A stretch of DNA of 64,000 nt from Marisediminicola sp040546025. Lineage in GTDB: Bacteria; Actinomycetota; Actinomycetes; Actinomycetales; Microbacteriaceae. Location: contig NZ_JBEPNA010000002.1 of NCBI RefSeq assembly GCF_040546025.1, positions 1 to 64,000 on the forward strand. The letters are read 5' to 3'. The notes under the pieces were generated by a model. It worked only from the letters and a program-made list of their open reading frames with translations, had not been told where the DNA came from and ran no database searches. Positions 50,869 through 58,913 of the stretch are shown here, piece by piece (within the stretch, counting starts at the first letter, position 1; every line of letters starts with the position of its first letter). The translations under genes were made by a program, and so were the position numbers.

Positions 50869-51798
50869 TCAGACGAATCGGATCGCCGCGGACAGCCTCG
50901 TGCGCACATCGAAGAGTTCGTTACCGCCCATCGGCGGCACGCCCGCGAGCCCGGCTCGGGCGAGGTCCTGCAGCCGGGAGCGCTGCACGAGGAGGGTCGG
51001 CACGCCGCGCGCGCGGCCGACGACCGTGAGGGACTCCTCCGTCTGGTCGTCAGGGACAACGATGACGAGCGCGGTGAAGCGGACGCGCGCCGCACGAGCG
51101 ATCGACCGGGCACGCAGCGACAGCGCGTGAAGTGGACGCTCCCCCGCACCAATTGCCTCCCCCACGATCTCCCCCTTGCGCACAGCGACCGCAGCTCCCC
51201 AGTCCTCGGAGAGCAGGGCGAACAGCCCGCTCGGGCCGAGAACGATGTGGTCGAGCTTCTGAGCTGGGCCGCCGCCCGCGGCATCCGTCGCCACGTCGTG
51301 CCAGATCGTGAACGCGATGCCCAGCTCGGAGAGCAGGCGCGCGCTCGCCTCCTCCGCAAGAGCGTCGGCGAGCACATGACGGATGTCGCGCGGCGCCGAG
51401 CGCACGAGCGCGGAGTCGTAGGGATCGTCCAGCGCGACCCCGCGGCCCGCCCACTCGCGGATGAGGCTGAGATAGCGTTCCCGGCGCCAGCCGCCCGGAT
51501 GCCCGTGCGACCGAGCGAGCGGCCGGGAGTCCCGGGGCTTGCGTGCCGACGGTGCCGCCCACGCCGCATGGGCGGGTTCGCTCCTGGTCGCGCCGCGATC
51601 GTAGGCGGCGCGCGCCTCGGGTGTTCCGATGCGCTCCCACGCCCACTGCGCGGTGTGAAACTCGGCGGCGGTTCCTCCCGTGTCCGGGTGCGTCTCCCGC
51701 AGAATGCGCCGGTAGGCGCGGCGCAACTCCTCGGTGCTCGCGGTCGGAGGAACGCCGAGCACCTCGTAGGGCGTCGCTGAGATGGGGCTGTCGCGCAT
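50869..51798 (-). CDS. DnaJ-domain / NERD-like fusion protein
   Basis: A 309-residue protein. Residues 8-70 form a J domain with the HPD motif in ETHPDTGGT (helix II/III: LRRAYRRILR; AWERIGTPEARAAYDRG), so it should stimulate an Hsp70 ATPase. After a Pro/Arg-rich linker, the C-terminal half resembles NERD nuclease-related domains (QKLDHIVLGPSGLFALLSED; VRKGEIVGEAI). No zinc finger of classical DnaJ. The start is the ATG at 51798. It is monocistronic. Confidence 0.82.
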   Translation of the reverse strand: MRDSPISATPYEVLGVPPTASTEELRRAYRRILRETHPDTGGTAAEFHTAQWAWERIGTPEARAAYDRGATRSEPAHAAWAAPSARKPRDSRPLARSHGHPGGWRRERYLSLIREWAGRGVALDDPYDSALVRSAPRDIRHVLADALAEEASARLLSELGIAFTIWHDVATDAAGGGPAQKLDHIVLGPSGLFALLSEDWGAAVAVRKGEIVGEAIGAGERPLHALSLRARSIARAARVRFTALVIVVPDDQTEESLTVVGRARGVPTLLVQRSRLQDLARAGLAGVPPMGGNELFDVRTRLSAAIRFV

Positions 51799-51949
51799 CC
51801 GTCAATTCTTCTTGGGGCTCGGGGATCAATAGACGAGAGTACCGCCCCCGCGCTGGCAGCAGCGTGGGTGAGGTCTGCCGCGCTGACCAATGTCGGTGGC
51901 TGCTGATTGAGTGAAGTAACCGCAATTTCATCCCTGGCCGGAGGAACCC

Positions 51950-52171
51950 ATGCCCAGTTATCCGCATCTCATCGACGAACGCTGTCCCCAGTGCGACAGC
52001 ACGAATCCCCTGGAAATCGTGCACGGAACGGCGAGCAGCGAGATGCTCGCCGCGGCAGATTCCGGGCTCATCGCGATCGGCGGGCCGGTGGTCGCCGATG
52101 ACAACGCCGCCTATCGCTGCCGCCGTCTTGACTGCGGGGTCGAATGGGGTCGCGTCGACTGGGACCGCTGA
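51950..52171 (+). CDS. Small zinc-ribbon-like protein
   Basis: A 73-residue protein with a CPQC near residue 12 (MPSYPHLIDERCPQCDS) and a second Cys pair YRCRRLDCGVEW, the pattern of a four-Cys zinc ribbon. GGAGG lies 7 nt before the ATG. Function unknown; could be a nucleic-acid or protein-binding ribbon. It lies before a Pr6Pr membrane protein gene. Confidence 0.75.
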   Translation: MPSYPHLIDERCPQCDSTNPLEIVHGTASSEMLAAADSGLIAIGGPVVADDNAAYRCRRLDCGVEWGRVDWDR

Positions 52172-52197
52172 GTGCCCCGTGACGCTAGTCTCAAGCA

Positions 52198-52893
52198 GTG
52201 AGCCAGACGACGAGCGACCGCGCCGACCCGGCGTCGTATCCGGAGAGTCCCGCGCCGACCCTGCCCCGCCGGCTGGTCGGTGCCTCGCGCATCGTCGTCG
52301 GCCTGCTGGTGTTGGCCAGCATCATCACCCAGATCGTCGACCAGTCGCTCAACGATGCCTTTCTTCCAGGCGAGTACTTCAGCTACTTCACGATCCAGAC
52401 GAGCCTGATGAATGTGGTCGTGCTGATCGTCGCGGGCGTCATCGCGCTGCGTCGCCGCCGCGATTCCGAGTTGCTCACGACCCTACGGGTGTCGATCCTC
52501 TCCTACGCGGTTGTCACGGGCGTCGTCTACAATGTGCTCCTTCGCGACATCGTCAGTGACGGATTCGTCGGAGTGCAGTGGCCCAACGAGGTCATCCACG
52601 TGTGGGTGCCGATCTTCACCGCGATCGACTTCCTGGTCACGCCGGGTCGCCACCGGCTCGGCTGGAACCGGCTGTTCTTCGCCGTCGTGTACCCGCTCGC
52701 CTGGGTCGCGCTCACGCTCGTGCGCGGCGCCGCGACGGGCTGGTACCCGTATCCGTTCCTTATCCCCGATGGACCGAACGGTGCTCTCGGCGTGTTCGTC
52801 TACGTGCTGGGCATCGCCGGGTTCATCGTCGTCATCGCCTCCATCGGCATCGCCGTCAGCCGCATCGGGCGCAGCCGCGCCCCTGCGGCCTGA
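52198..52893 (+). CDS. Pr6Pr family membrane protein
   Basis: A 231-residue protein with six hydrophobic segments (VVGLLVLASIITQIV; VVVLIVAGVIAL; YAVVTGVVYNVLLR; LFFAVVYPLAWVALTLV and others) and the Pr6Pr-like pattern EYFSYFTIQTSLMN, PNEVIHVWVP. Function unknown. GTG start at 52198 without a strong ribosome site. It ends 31 nt before the S4 gene and may be cotranscribed. Confidence 0.85.
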   Translation: MSQTTSDRADPASYPESPAPTLPRRLVGASRIVVGLLVLASIITQIVDQSLNDAFLPGEYFSYFTIQTSLMNVVVLIVAGVIALRRRRDSELLTTLRVSILSYAVVTGVVYNVLLRDIVSDGFVGVQWPNEVIHVWVPIFTAIDFLVTPGRHRLGWNRLFFAVVYPLAWVALTLVRGAATGWYPYPFLIPDGPNGALGVFVYVLGIAGFIVVIASIGIAVSRIGRSRAPAA

Positions 52894-52924
52894 CCCCGGC
52901 GCGCGACTTACGTAGAGTCGAGAC

Positions 52925-53311
52925 ATGGAGACGGCAGCGAGCGCGCGAGTCGACAGCTGGATCTGGGCCGTGCGGCTCGTGAAGACCAGGTCGCTCGCGC
53001 AGGCGGCCTGCCGCGGCGGCCACGTGCGCATCAATGGCGAGAAGGTCAAGCCGGCGCAGGCCGTGCGGATCGACGACGAGGTGCGGGTGCGGGTCGGCGA
53101 CCTCGAGCGCATCGTCGTCGTGCAGCGGATCATCCGCAAGCGCGTCGGCGCACCCGCCGCCGCCGAGTGCCTGCTCGACCAGACGCCCCCGCCCCCGCCG
53201 CGTGAGACGATCCCGGTCGCCGCGCAGCGTGATCGCGGAGCCGGGCGCCCCACGAAGCGGGAGCGGCGCGAGATCGACCGGCTGCACGGCCGCACGGGCG
53301 ACAGTGGCTGA
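52925..53311 (+). CDS. S4-domain RNA-binding protein (Hsp15-like)
   Basis: A 128-residue protein: S4 domain RVDSWIWAVRLVKTRSLAQA, CRGGHVRINGEKVKPAQAV and VRIDDEVRVRVGDLERIVVV, then a Pro-rich stretch and a basic tail (GRPTKRERREIDRLHGR). Hsp15-type proteins bind stalled 50S-nascent chain complexes. The first CrcB gene overlaps its end by 8 nt, an unusual neighbour that may only reflect compactness. Confidence 0.9.
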   Translation: METAASARVDSWIWAVRLVKTRSLAQAACRGGHVRINGEKVKPAQAVRIDDEVRVRVGDLERIVVVQRIIRKRVGAPAAAECLLDQTPPPPPRETIPVAAQRDRGAGRPTKRERREIDRLHGRTGDSG

Positions 53312-53729
53312 GGCGCGCCCCGCGTGGGCGAACTGGGCGCTCATCGGGCTGGTGTTCGTCGGCGGCAGCCTCGGCACTGCGACCCGGGCCGCGCTCACGC
53401 TTATCATCCCCCCGGCCGACGGGTTCCCGGCCACCATCATGGGCATCAATGTCGCGGGCGCCCTGCTGCTCGGCGCCCTGCTCGAGTCGCTCTCCCGGCG
53501 CGGCGCCGACGAGGGGCCGCGCCGGCGCATCCGGCTGCTGCTCGGCGCCGGGTTCCTCGGCGGGTTCACCACCTACAGCGCCCTCGCGACCGACAGCGTG
53601 CTGCTCGCTGCGGGCAGTCCTGCGCTCGCGCTGCTGAACGCACTGGGCACCCTCGTGCTCGGGGCGCTCGCGACCTGGCTGGGTATCGTGCTCGCCGCGC
53701 TGGTCGACCGGAAACGGGGGCACCGGTGA
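53304..53729 (+). CDS. crcB: Fluoride ion channel protein CrcB/Fluc, subunit 1
   Basis: A 141-residue four-helix protein: VFVGGSLGTATRAALTLIIP, the conserved NVAGALLLGALLES, GAGFLGGFTTYSALATDS and a last helix (LVLGALATWLGIVLAAL). Fluc channels are dual-topology dimers; here two adjacent genes suggest an obligate heterodimer exporting fluoride. GTG start overlapping S4; its stop overlaps the second crcB GTG by 4 nt. No fluoride riboswitch is apparent upstream. Confidence 0.93.
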   Translation: MAEARPAWANWALIGLVFVGGSLGTATRAALTLIIPPADGFPATIMGINVAGALLLGALLESLSRRGADEGPRRRIRLLLGAGFLGGFTTYSALATDSVLLAAGSPALALLNALGTLVLGALATWLGIVLAALVDRKRGHR

Positions 53730-54100
53730 CCCCGCTCCTGTTCCTGCTGACCGCCGCCGCGGGCGGCGTCGGCGCCGCGCTGCGGTTCGTGCTCGACGGC
53801 GTAATCAGGTCCCGCGTCTCCACCCTTCCCATCGGGACCCTCGTGATCAACGTCTCCGGCTCGTTCGTGCTCGGCCTCGTCACGGCCTTGGCGCTGGGCC
53901 GGGTGGTGCCGCCGGAAGCCCTCACCGTGCTCGGCGTCGGCCTCATGGGCGGTTTCACGACCTTCAGCACCGCGAGCTTCGAGACGGTGCGCTTGGTCGG
54001 GGACCGCCGCTACGGCGCCGCGCTCGCGGTCGGCGTCGGGATGATCGTCGCGAGCGTGCTCGCCGCGGCGCTCGGGCTGTGGCTGGGGTCCCTGGTCTGA
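53726..54100 (+). CDS. crcB: Fluoride ion channel protein CrcB/Fluc, subunit 2
   Basis: A 124-residue partner of the upstream protein: GGVGAALRFVLDGVIRSRVS, INVSGSFVLGLVTALALG, and LMGGFTTFSTASFETVRLVG, the most conserved motif. It should assemble antiparallel with the 53304-53729 product. GTG start overlaps the upstream stop (GTGA). Its stop abuts the stop of the convergent lipoprotein gene. Confidence 0.94.
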   Translation: MTPLLFLLTAAAGGVGAALRFVLDGVIRSRVSTLPIGTLVINVSGSFVLGLVTALALGRVVPPEALTVLGVGLMGGFTTFSTASFETVRLVGDRRYGAALAVGVGMIVASVLAAALGLWLGSLV

Positions 54101-54547
54101 TCAGGGCTTCGCGGCGCAGTTCGTGAGATAGAAGTTGCGCACGATCCTCGACTGGGGATACAGCTCCAGCCCGGTCTGGATGACATCGTCGTCGTGGAGC
54201 GCCGCGCCCGACACCTGGTCGGCCAGGGCCAGTTGCGCACGCGTGAAGTAGGCCTCATAGTTCGCCCAGACCTGGGCTATGACGACCGGAGGTTCGAGCC
54301 CATTCATGATCTCGAGCTTCACCCGGATCTTGTCGTGGAGCTGATCCTTCGGCAGTGAGAGCTCGAGAGGGCCGACGGTGGAGGCGTCCCCGCCCGCGAG
54401 CGTGAAGTCGGAGCAGAACTCGGTGACCGACGAGTCGGGGGCAGGGGCCGAGGGGCCGAGTCGGATCGGCACAGCGCCGCAGGAGGCGAGGCCGAGGCTC
54501 GAGGCGGCAACGAGCCCTATCGAGAGGAGGCGAAGCGAGACGGCCAT
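54101..54547 (-). CDS. Small lipoprotein of unknown function
   Basis: A 148-residue predicted lipoprotein: signal MAVSLRLLSIGLVAASSLGL with lipobox LASC (Cys near residue 23). The mature part has SVTEFCSDFTLAGGDAST and ends NFYLTNCAAKP, giving two Cys that could form a disulfide; mostly helical. No family recognised. It lies 37 nt downstream of the GAF/SGNH-like gene on the same strand and may be cotranscribed. Confidence 0.75.
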   Translation of the reverse strand: MAVSLRLLSIGLVAASSLGLASCGAVPIRLGPSAPAPDSSVTEFCSDFTLAGGDASTVGPLELSLPKDQLHDKIRVKLEIMNGLEPPVVIAQVWANYEAYFTRAQLALADQVSGAALHDDDVIQTGLELYPQSRIVRNFYLTNCAAKP

Positions 54548-54584
54548 CTGGCATCCGTGGGGTCGGTCGGGTCGGGGCGTTGCG

Positions 54585-55799
54585 CTACTTTACTGCTGCT
54601 TGCTGGCTGTCGGCCCAGAGCTCGTCCTGCACCAGCAGGGCCAGATTGCGGAGCATCACGGCCTCCTCCTCGGAGAACTCGCGCGGGCGCGTGTCGTAGA
54701 TGCAGAACACGCCGACACGCTGGCCCTCTGGGCTCACGATGGGGTACCCGGCGTAGAAGCGCACGTGGTAATAGCCGGTCACGAAGGGATTGTCGGCGAA
54801 CCGCCCATCGAGGACCGCGTTTGTGACGACGAATGCAGAATCCGCGCGAATCGTGTAGTCGCAGAAGCCGCCGTCGCGCGGAATCTCCGACAGCTCGAAT
54901 CCCGACCGGGCCTTGAACCATTGGCGGTCCCGGTCGATGAAGGTGATCGCCGAGGCCGCTGTGCCGAACATGCTCTGCGCCAGATCGGTGACACGCGTGA
55001 ACCGACTGTCGGCGGCGCTGTCGAGAATTTCGAGCCGGTCGAGGGCGCGAATCCGCTCCTCTTCCTCAGCCCAATCGACCGGCGGGGCCGCGTCGTCGGG
55101 GCGTGTCAGTTGCGCCGCGATGGGGACGGCGATCGCCCGAGCCCAGGCGCGGTAAGTCTTCGGTCCCCGGAATCTCGACGTCTCCTCTGCGGGCTGTGGG
55201 GGGAAGGGCAGGAGCGACGTTCGCGGGTGCCCCTCGCACGCGAGTGGCAGTTCGGCGTTGAGTGCACGGCCGTGGCGATTGGCGATCCAGGCCGGCAGCA
55301 GGCGCAGCATCCGAATCTCGGGCATCGGGGGCACCGACAGCACGAACGTCCGAAGGCACGGCGCACCTTCGAATTCGAGCAGGGTGAGCAGTGCGCTCAT
55401 GTCGATGCGCCACTGGGCGGCGGGGGCCAGGGTCAGGGCGTCGAAGAGCCCGAGCATCACGATGACGGCGTCGTAGCGGGAGAGCATCGTCTCGTCGAGC
55501 CGGGAGTAAGCGCCGCGGGCGGTGAGCTCGATGTCGACGATGAGGTCGACGTCGACTCCCCGGCCCGTCTCGGTGGAGAGCTGCCTGGCAATTCCCCCCG
55601 GCAGTGCGAGGTCGTGGGTGAGCACGCCGAAGCCGACCGCGGGACCGCAACCGATGAGCAGCACTCTCAGCGGGTCGGCGCCGGAGGCGTGGGCACCCGT
55701 CGACCCCGTTGGGCGAGGAAGATCGTACCACGTGGTGGCGGCGGTGAGGTAGGCGAGCTTCATGAAGGGGCGCACGACTGCGTCGACGAATTTACCCAC
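54585..55799 (-). CDS. SGNH-like / GAF-domain fusion protein
   Basis: About 404 residues from GTG 55799 (other starts upstream give up to 455). The N-terminal half has an SGNH-hydrolase-like alpha/beta core (LLIGCGPAVGFGVLTHDLAL; VIVMLGLFDALTLAP), but the GDS nucleophile block reads GCG, so it is probably inactive. The C-terminal half is a GAF domain (LAQSMFGTAASAITFIDRDR; DGGFCDYTIR; YAGYPIVSPEGQRVGVFCIY). It may be a signal-sensing protein. The combined architecture appears to be actinobacterial. Confidence 0.75.
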   Translation of the reverse strand: MGKFVDAVVRPFMKLAYLTAATTWYDLPRPTGSTGAHASGADPLRVLLIGCGPAVGFGVLTHDLALPGGIARQLSTETGRGVDVDLIVDIELTARGAYSRLDETMLSRYDAVIVMLGLFDALTLAPAAQWRIDMSALLTLLEFEGAPCLRTFVLSVPPMPEIRMLRLLPAWIANRHGRALNAELPLACEGHPRTSLLPFPPQPAEETSRFRGPKTYRAWARAIAVPIAAQLTRPDDAAPPVDWAEEEERIRALDRLEILDSAADSRFTRVTDLAQSMFGTAASAITFIDRDRQWFKARSGFELSEIPRDGGFCDYTIRADSAFVVTNAVLDGRFADNPFVTGYYHVRFYAGYPIVSPEGQRVGVFCIYDTRPREFSEEEAVMLRNLALLVQDELWADSQQAAVK

Positions 55800-55938
55800 T
55801 GTGCTCGACCCCCGAAAGTCCACGACGAGTCGATGCGACCCCCCGCGGTTGCGATCGTACGTCAGCCGCGCAACTATTGCGCGATCCGTGTCCCGGTACC
55901 CTGCAGTCGCGGGGTGCCCCCGTTCACTCAAACCCGGT

Positions 55939-56322
55939 TCAGCGCACGACACTCCACTCGTCGGCGGTGATCATGCCGACCGTCACCAGCCCGACGACGG
56001 CGATCGCGATCATGCAGGTTGCCATGATGGCGAGGCGGAATCGGCCCCCCGTGGTCGTGAATCGCACGACGACCATGACGAGGTAGATCGCGGCGAGCAC
56101 GACGATTCCGACGACCGCGACACCCGGGGGGCCCAGTCCGATGAGCGGGGCGAGCACGGCGATGGCGGTGACGGTGAGGATCCCGCCGACGATGATCCAC
56201 GCGAGACCGCTCGAGGAGGTCAGGGCGGGCTGGTTGCGCACGAGCGTGGGATCGGTCTCGCGCGCCCGCCGTTCCGACTGCTCGTTCGGTGTTGGTGCGG
56301 GCGGGGTCGATGTGGGTGTCAT
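55939..56322 (-). CDS. Small three-helix membrane protein
   Basis: A 127-residue protein with a Pro/Thr-rich polar N-terminus and three hydrophobic helices (LAWIIVGGILTVTAIAVLAP; GVAVVGIVVLAAIYLVMVVV; AIMATCMIAIAVVGLVTVGM). ATG 56322 with GGGAGCGAG upstream. It has no recognised family. It is followed by the SGNH-like/GAF gene and preceded by another small membrane protein gene. Confidence 0.75.
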   Translation of the reverse strand: MTPTSTPPAPTPNEQSERRARETDPTLVRNQPALTSSSGLAWIIVGGILTVTAIAVLAPLIGLGPPGVAVVGIVVLAAIYLVMVVVRFTTTGGRFRLAIMATCMIAIAVVGLVTVGMITADEWSVVR

Positions 56323-56397
56323 TGCTCGCTCCCTCCCCCAGCGCTGCAGCAGGCAATCCGCCGATAGTCCCAACGCAACACCCGCGATGGGGTGGAC

Positions 56398-56751
56398 TCA
56401 ACCCATTGACAGGGCGACGAGGCGGCGTTCGCGCATGGTGAGAAACAGCGGAAAGGTGAACGCGAACGCGGTCAGCGCCGACAGTGCGATGTAAAGCCAG
56501 GCCCGCTTCATCCCCAGCCTCCTCGCCTCCACGATGATCAGCACGCTGCCGGCGATCGCGACGATGAGCAGATCGATCCCGAGCGAGCCGACAGCCGGGC
56601 CCGACCCGAACCAGTCGCCGAGGAAGTCGCGCCCCGATGCTGCTGCGATCACGTTGAAGGCGAGCGTGCCGAGAAGGCCGAGGATGCTGAGCACGAGAAA
56701 CGTGATCGAGGTGGCGTTCCAGTGCTGGGTGAGTGTCGATTTCGTGGCCAT
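56398..56751 (-). CDS. DUF2834-like small membrane protein
   Basis: A 117-residue protein with three helices (ITFLVLSILGLLGTLAFNVI; IDLLIVAIAGSVLIIVEARR; WLYIALSALTAFAFTFPLFL) and the terminal MRERRLVALSMG. The helix plan and the FTFPLFLTMRERRL end match DUF2834-type proteins. Function unknown. The ATG at 56751 diverges from the HAD-like gene; a ribosome site is weak. Confidence 0.72.
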   Translation of the reverse strand: MATKSTLTQHWNATSITFLVLSILGLLGTLAFNVIAAASGRDFLGDWFGSGPAVGSLGIDLLIVAIAGSVLIIVEARRLGMKRAWLYIALSALTAFAFTFPLFLTMRERRLVALSMG

Positions 56752-56790
56752 GGTCACATTGTCGACCACGCGCACTGGAAGAATGGGGAC

Positions 56791-57654
56791 GTGACTATCG
56801 CCACGCCTCCCCTCGGTCTCCTGCTTGACGTCGACGGTCCCATCGCGAGCCCCGTGACCCGAACCATCGCGATCGAGACGATCACGAAAGACCTCGTGAC
56901 TCTCGCCAACCGGGGCATCCCTGTTGTGTTCAACACGGGGCGCTCCGACGTGTTCATCCGCGACCAGGTGGTCAAGCCCATGCTCGCGGCCGGCCTCGCC
57001 ATGGATGCGCGTGTCTTCGGGGTGTGCGAGAAGGGCGCCGTCTGGTTCGGTGCCACGATGACGAATTTCGCCGGGGTGCAGGTCGACCGGAGCCTCGCGC
57101 TGCCCGCCGGCATCGTCGCCGAGCTGCGCGCCCTGTTCGACGCGCGGTACAGCGACACGATGTTCTGGGACGACGGCAAGCACGCGATGGTGTCGCTCGA
57201 ACAGCGAACGGACGTCACCCCGGGTGAGTTCCTGCCGCAGCGCGACCGGTTCGCCGCGGACGCCTTCGACCTTCTCGAGCGGCACGGCGTCGGGGCCGAG
57301 CTCGGCGAACGCTCCAGCGCGCATCCGGTATCCGTCCGGATCGAGCCGACCGTGATCTCGACCGACATTGAACGGGTAGCGCTGGGCAAGGCGCTCGGCG
57401 CGGAGCGCGCCCTGTTGCTCTTGGCCGACTCGGGGCCGATCCCGAGGCTCTGGCGCACGGTCGGCGACTCGCGCAGCGACTACGGCATGGCGGACCACCT
57501 GCACCACAACGGCTTCGACGTCGCGCACGTCGATGTGCGCCCTGCCGACGGTATCCCGGACAAGCCGTATCGGGTGATCACGCAGGGTGACCTCATCCAC
57601 GACGAAGCCGGAGCCGAGTTCCTCGCGCACTGGGTTCGGGAGTTTGCCGGCTAA
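56791..57654 (+). CDS. HAD-like hydrolase family protein
   Basis: A 287-residue protein with the HAD nucleophile motif DVDGPIASP near residue 14, NTGRSDVF (threonine motif position), a large cap, and the C-terminal VGDSRSDYGMADHL metal motif. The pattern resembles Cof-type or trehalose/sucrose-phosphate phosphatases, so a sugar phosphate substrate is plausible. GTG start at 56791 with a GGGG site. It converges with the LacI gene 6 nt downstream. Confidence 0.82.
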   Translation: MTIATPPLGLLLDVDGPIASPVTRTIAIETITKDLVTLANRGIPVVFNTGRSDVFIRDQVVKPMLAAGLAMDARVFGVCEKGAVWFGATMTNFAGVQVDRSLALPAGIVAELRALFDARYSDTMFWDDGKHAMVSLEQRTDVTPGEFLPQRDRFAADAFDLLERHGVGAELGERSSAHPVSVRIEPTVISTDIERVALGKALGAERALLLLADSGPIPRLWRTVGDSRSDYGMADHLHHNGFDVAHVDVRPADGIPDKPYRVITQGDLIHDEAGAEFLAHWVREFAG

Positions 57655-57660
57655 GACGGC

Positions 57661-58683
57661 TCAGGCCGAGTCGCGCCAGACGATCGAGGTCGGCAGGAGG
57701 GTGCCGGAGTCCGGTACCTGTTCGCCGCGCAGCTGCGAGAGCACCCGCTCGGCCGCGAGGCGTCCGAGCGCGTCGGCGGGCTGCCGCACGGTCGACAGTG
57801 TGGGCTGGCAGCGCAGCGCCCAGGCGCTGTCGTCGAACCCGACGATGCCGACGTCGTCCGGCACGTGCCGCCCTGCCTCGCGCAGGCCGTCGAGTGCGCC
57901 CGCGGCGATCGAGTCGGATGCCGCGAAGACGCCGTCGATGTCGGGGGCACGGCTCAGCAGCTCGCGCATGCCGCTCAGCCCTGTGCCGTGGGAGTAGAGC
58001 GGGTAGTCGACGACGAGGCTCGGGTCGAAGGCGTCGCCGAGCGCGGCGCGGAAGCCAGCCAGGCGGTCCTGGCCGGAGTCTCGGTCGAGGGCGCTCGCGA
58101 TCATTCCGACCCGCCGGCGCCCGGTGGCGAGCAGGCGCTCGGTGATTGCCTTCGCACCGGCGAAGTTGTCGATGCCGATGAAGGGGATGCCCTCGATGTC
58201 GGGCGGGTGGCCGACAAACGCCGCGGGGATGCCGAGCTTGACCACGGCGTGGGCGATGGGGTCACCGGAGCGGGCCGAGATGATGATGACACCGTCGACG
58301 AAGCCGCCGCTGAGGTACTCGGCGACCCGGTCGCTGTCGCGGTCGGAGTCGATCACGAGGGAGACGAGCTGGTAGTCGGCCTCCGAGAGGATCGCGTTGG
58401 TACCCAGCAGGATCGCGCCGATCACCGGGTCCTCGAGGAAGAGGGAGTGCGGCTCGTGCACGATGAGCCCGATCGCGTGCGACTGCTGCGTTTTGAGGTT
58501 GCGGGCGGCGGTGTTGCGCACGTACCCGACCTTGGCGATCGCGGCCTCCACGGCGACGCGCGCGTCGTCGGAGACGTAGCGCTCGGCATTGATGACGCGG
58601 GAGACGGTCCCGCGCGAGAGCCCGGCCTCCGCGGCGACATCGTGGATCGTCGCTCGGCGCGGACGCGCAGCACCAGTGGCCAT
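57661..58683 (-). CDS. LacI-family transcriptional repressor
   Basis: A 340-residue LacI regulator: N-terminal helix-turn-helix (TIHDVAAEAGLSRGTVSRVI) with hinge helix, then a periplasmic-binding-protein-like effector domain (VIIISARSGDPI; AFVGHPPDIEGIPFIGIDNF; VFAASDSIAAGALDGL; GIVGFDDSAWA). It diverges from the beta-galactosidase/ABC operon, and two TGGGA(A/T)CGTTCACA operators lie in the shared region, so it very likely represses the operon in the absence of a galactoside. Confidence 0.93.
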   Translation of the reverse strand: MATGAARPRRATIHDVAAEAGLSRGTVSRVINAERYVSDDARVAVEAAIAKVGYVRNTAARNLKTQQSHAIGLIVHEPHSLFLEDPVIGAILLGTNAILSEADYQLVSLVIDSDRDSDRVAEYLSGGFVDGVIIISARSGDPIAHAVVKLGIPAAFVGHPPDIEGIPFIGIDNFAGAKAITERLLATGRRRVGMIASALDRDSGQDRLAGFRAALGDAFDPSLVVDYPLYSHGTGLSGMRELLSRAPDIDGVFAASDSIAAGALDGLREAGRHVPDDVGIVGFDDSAWALRCQPTLSTVRQPADALGRLAAERVLSQLRGEQVPDSGTLLPTSIVWRDSA

Positions 58684-58752
58684 GAACTCACTGTAGTGCT
58701 CGCGTGGATGCTGGCCGCGTGGTGCAGCCCGCGGAGTTCGTCGGGAATGTGT

Positions 58753-58782
58753 TTGACAAATCGAAACGCGACTGGCTACTCT
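58753..58782 (+). promoter_or_regulatory. Promoter of the beta-galactosidase operon
   Basis: TTGACA at 58753-58758, an 18-nt spacer and TACTCT at 58777-58782 fit a housekeeping promoter. The transcription start would fall within operator 1 at 58782-58795, the classic position for LacI-type repression. Confidence 0.65.
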
Positions 58783-58795
58783 GGGATCGTTCACA
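58782..58795. promoter_or_regulatory. LacI-type operator 1
   Basis: TGGGATCGTTCACA: a LacI-family half-site dyad around CG. One mismatch to operator 2. It overlaps the promoter start region. Confidence 0.75.
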
Positions 58796-58826
58796 GAGCA
58801 GCTGCGAATTTCTTTTTTTCGCAGTC

Positions 58827-58840
58827 TGGGAACGTTCACA
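58827..58840. promoter_or_regulatory. LacI-type operator 2
   Basis: TGGGAACGTTCACA: symmetrical around ACGT; 45 nt downstream of operator 1, near four helical turns, so two repressor dimers or a looped tetramer could bind cooperatively on one face. Confidence 0.75.
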
Positions 58841-58913
58841 GACCTACGCTTGACCGCACGCACCGCATCCGCACCGCAGCGCACAGCCAGACCAATGACG
58901 ATCGAGGCCCTTT

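Noticed and set aside
51885..51905. Second copy of the DUF222 5' leader (CCAATGTCGGTGGCT) before the zinc-ribbon gene
   Set aside because: The match to about 42991-43005 is only some 15 nt, within what chance allows in a GC-rich 64-kb window, and no DUF222 remnant follows.
53250..53310. Fluoride riboswitch before the crcB pair
   Set aside because: The crcB start overlaps the S4 coding region and no crcB-motif pseudoknot consensus was seen.
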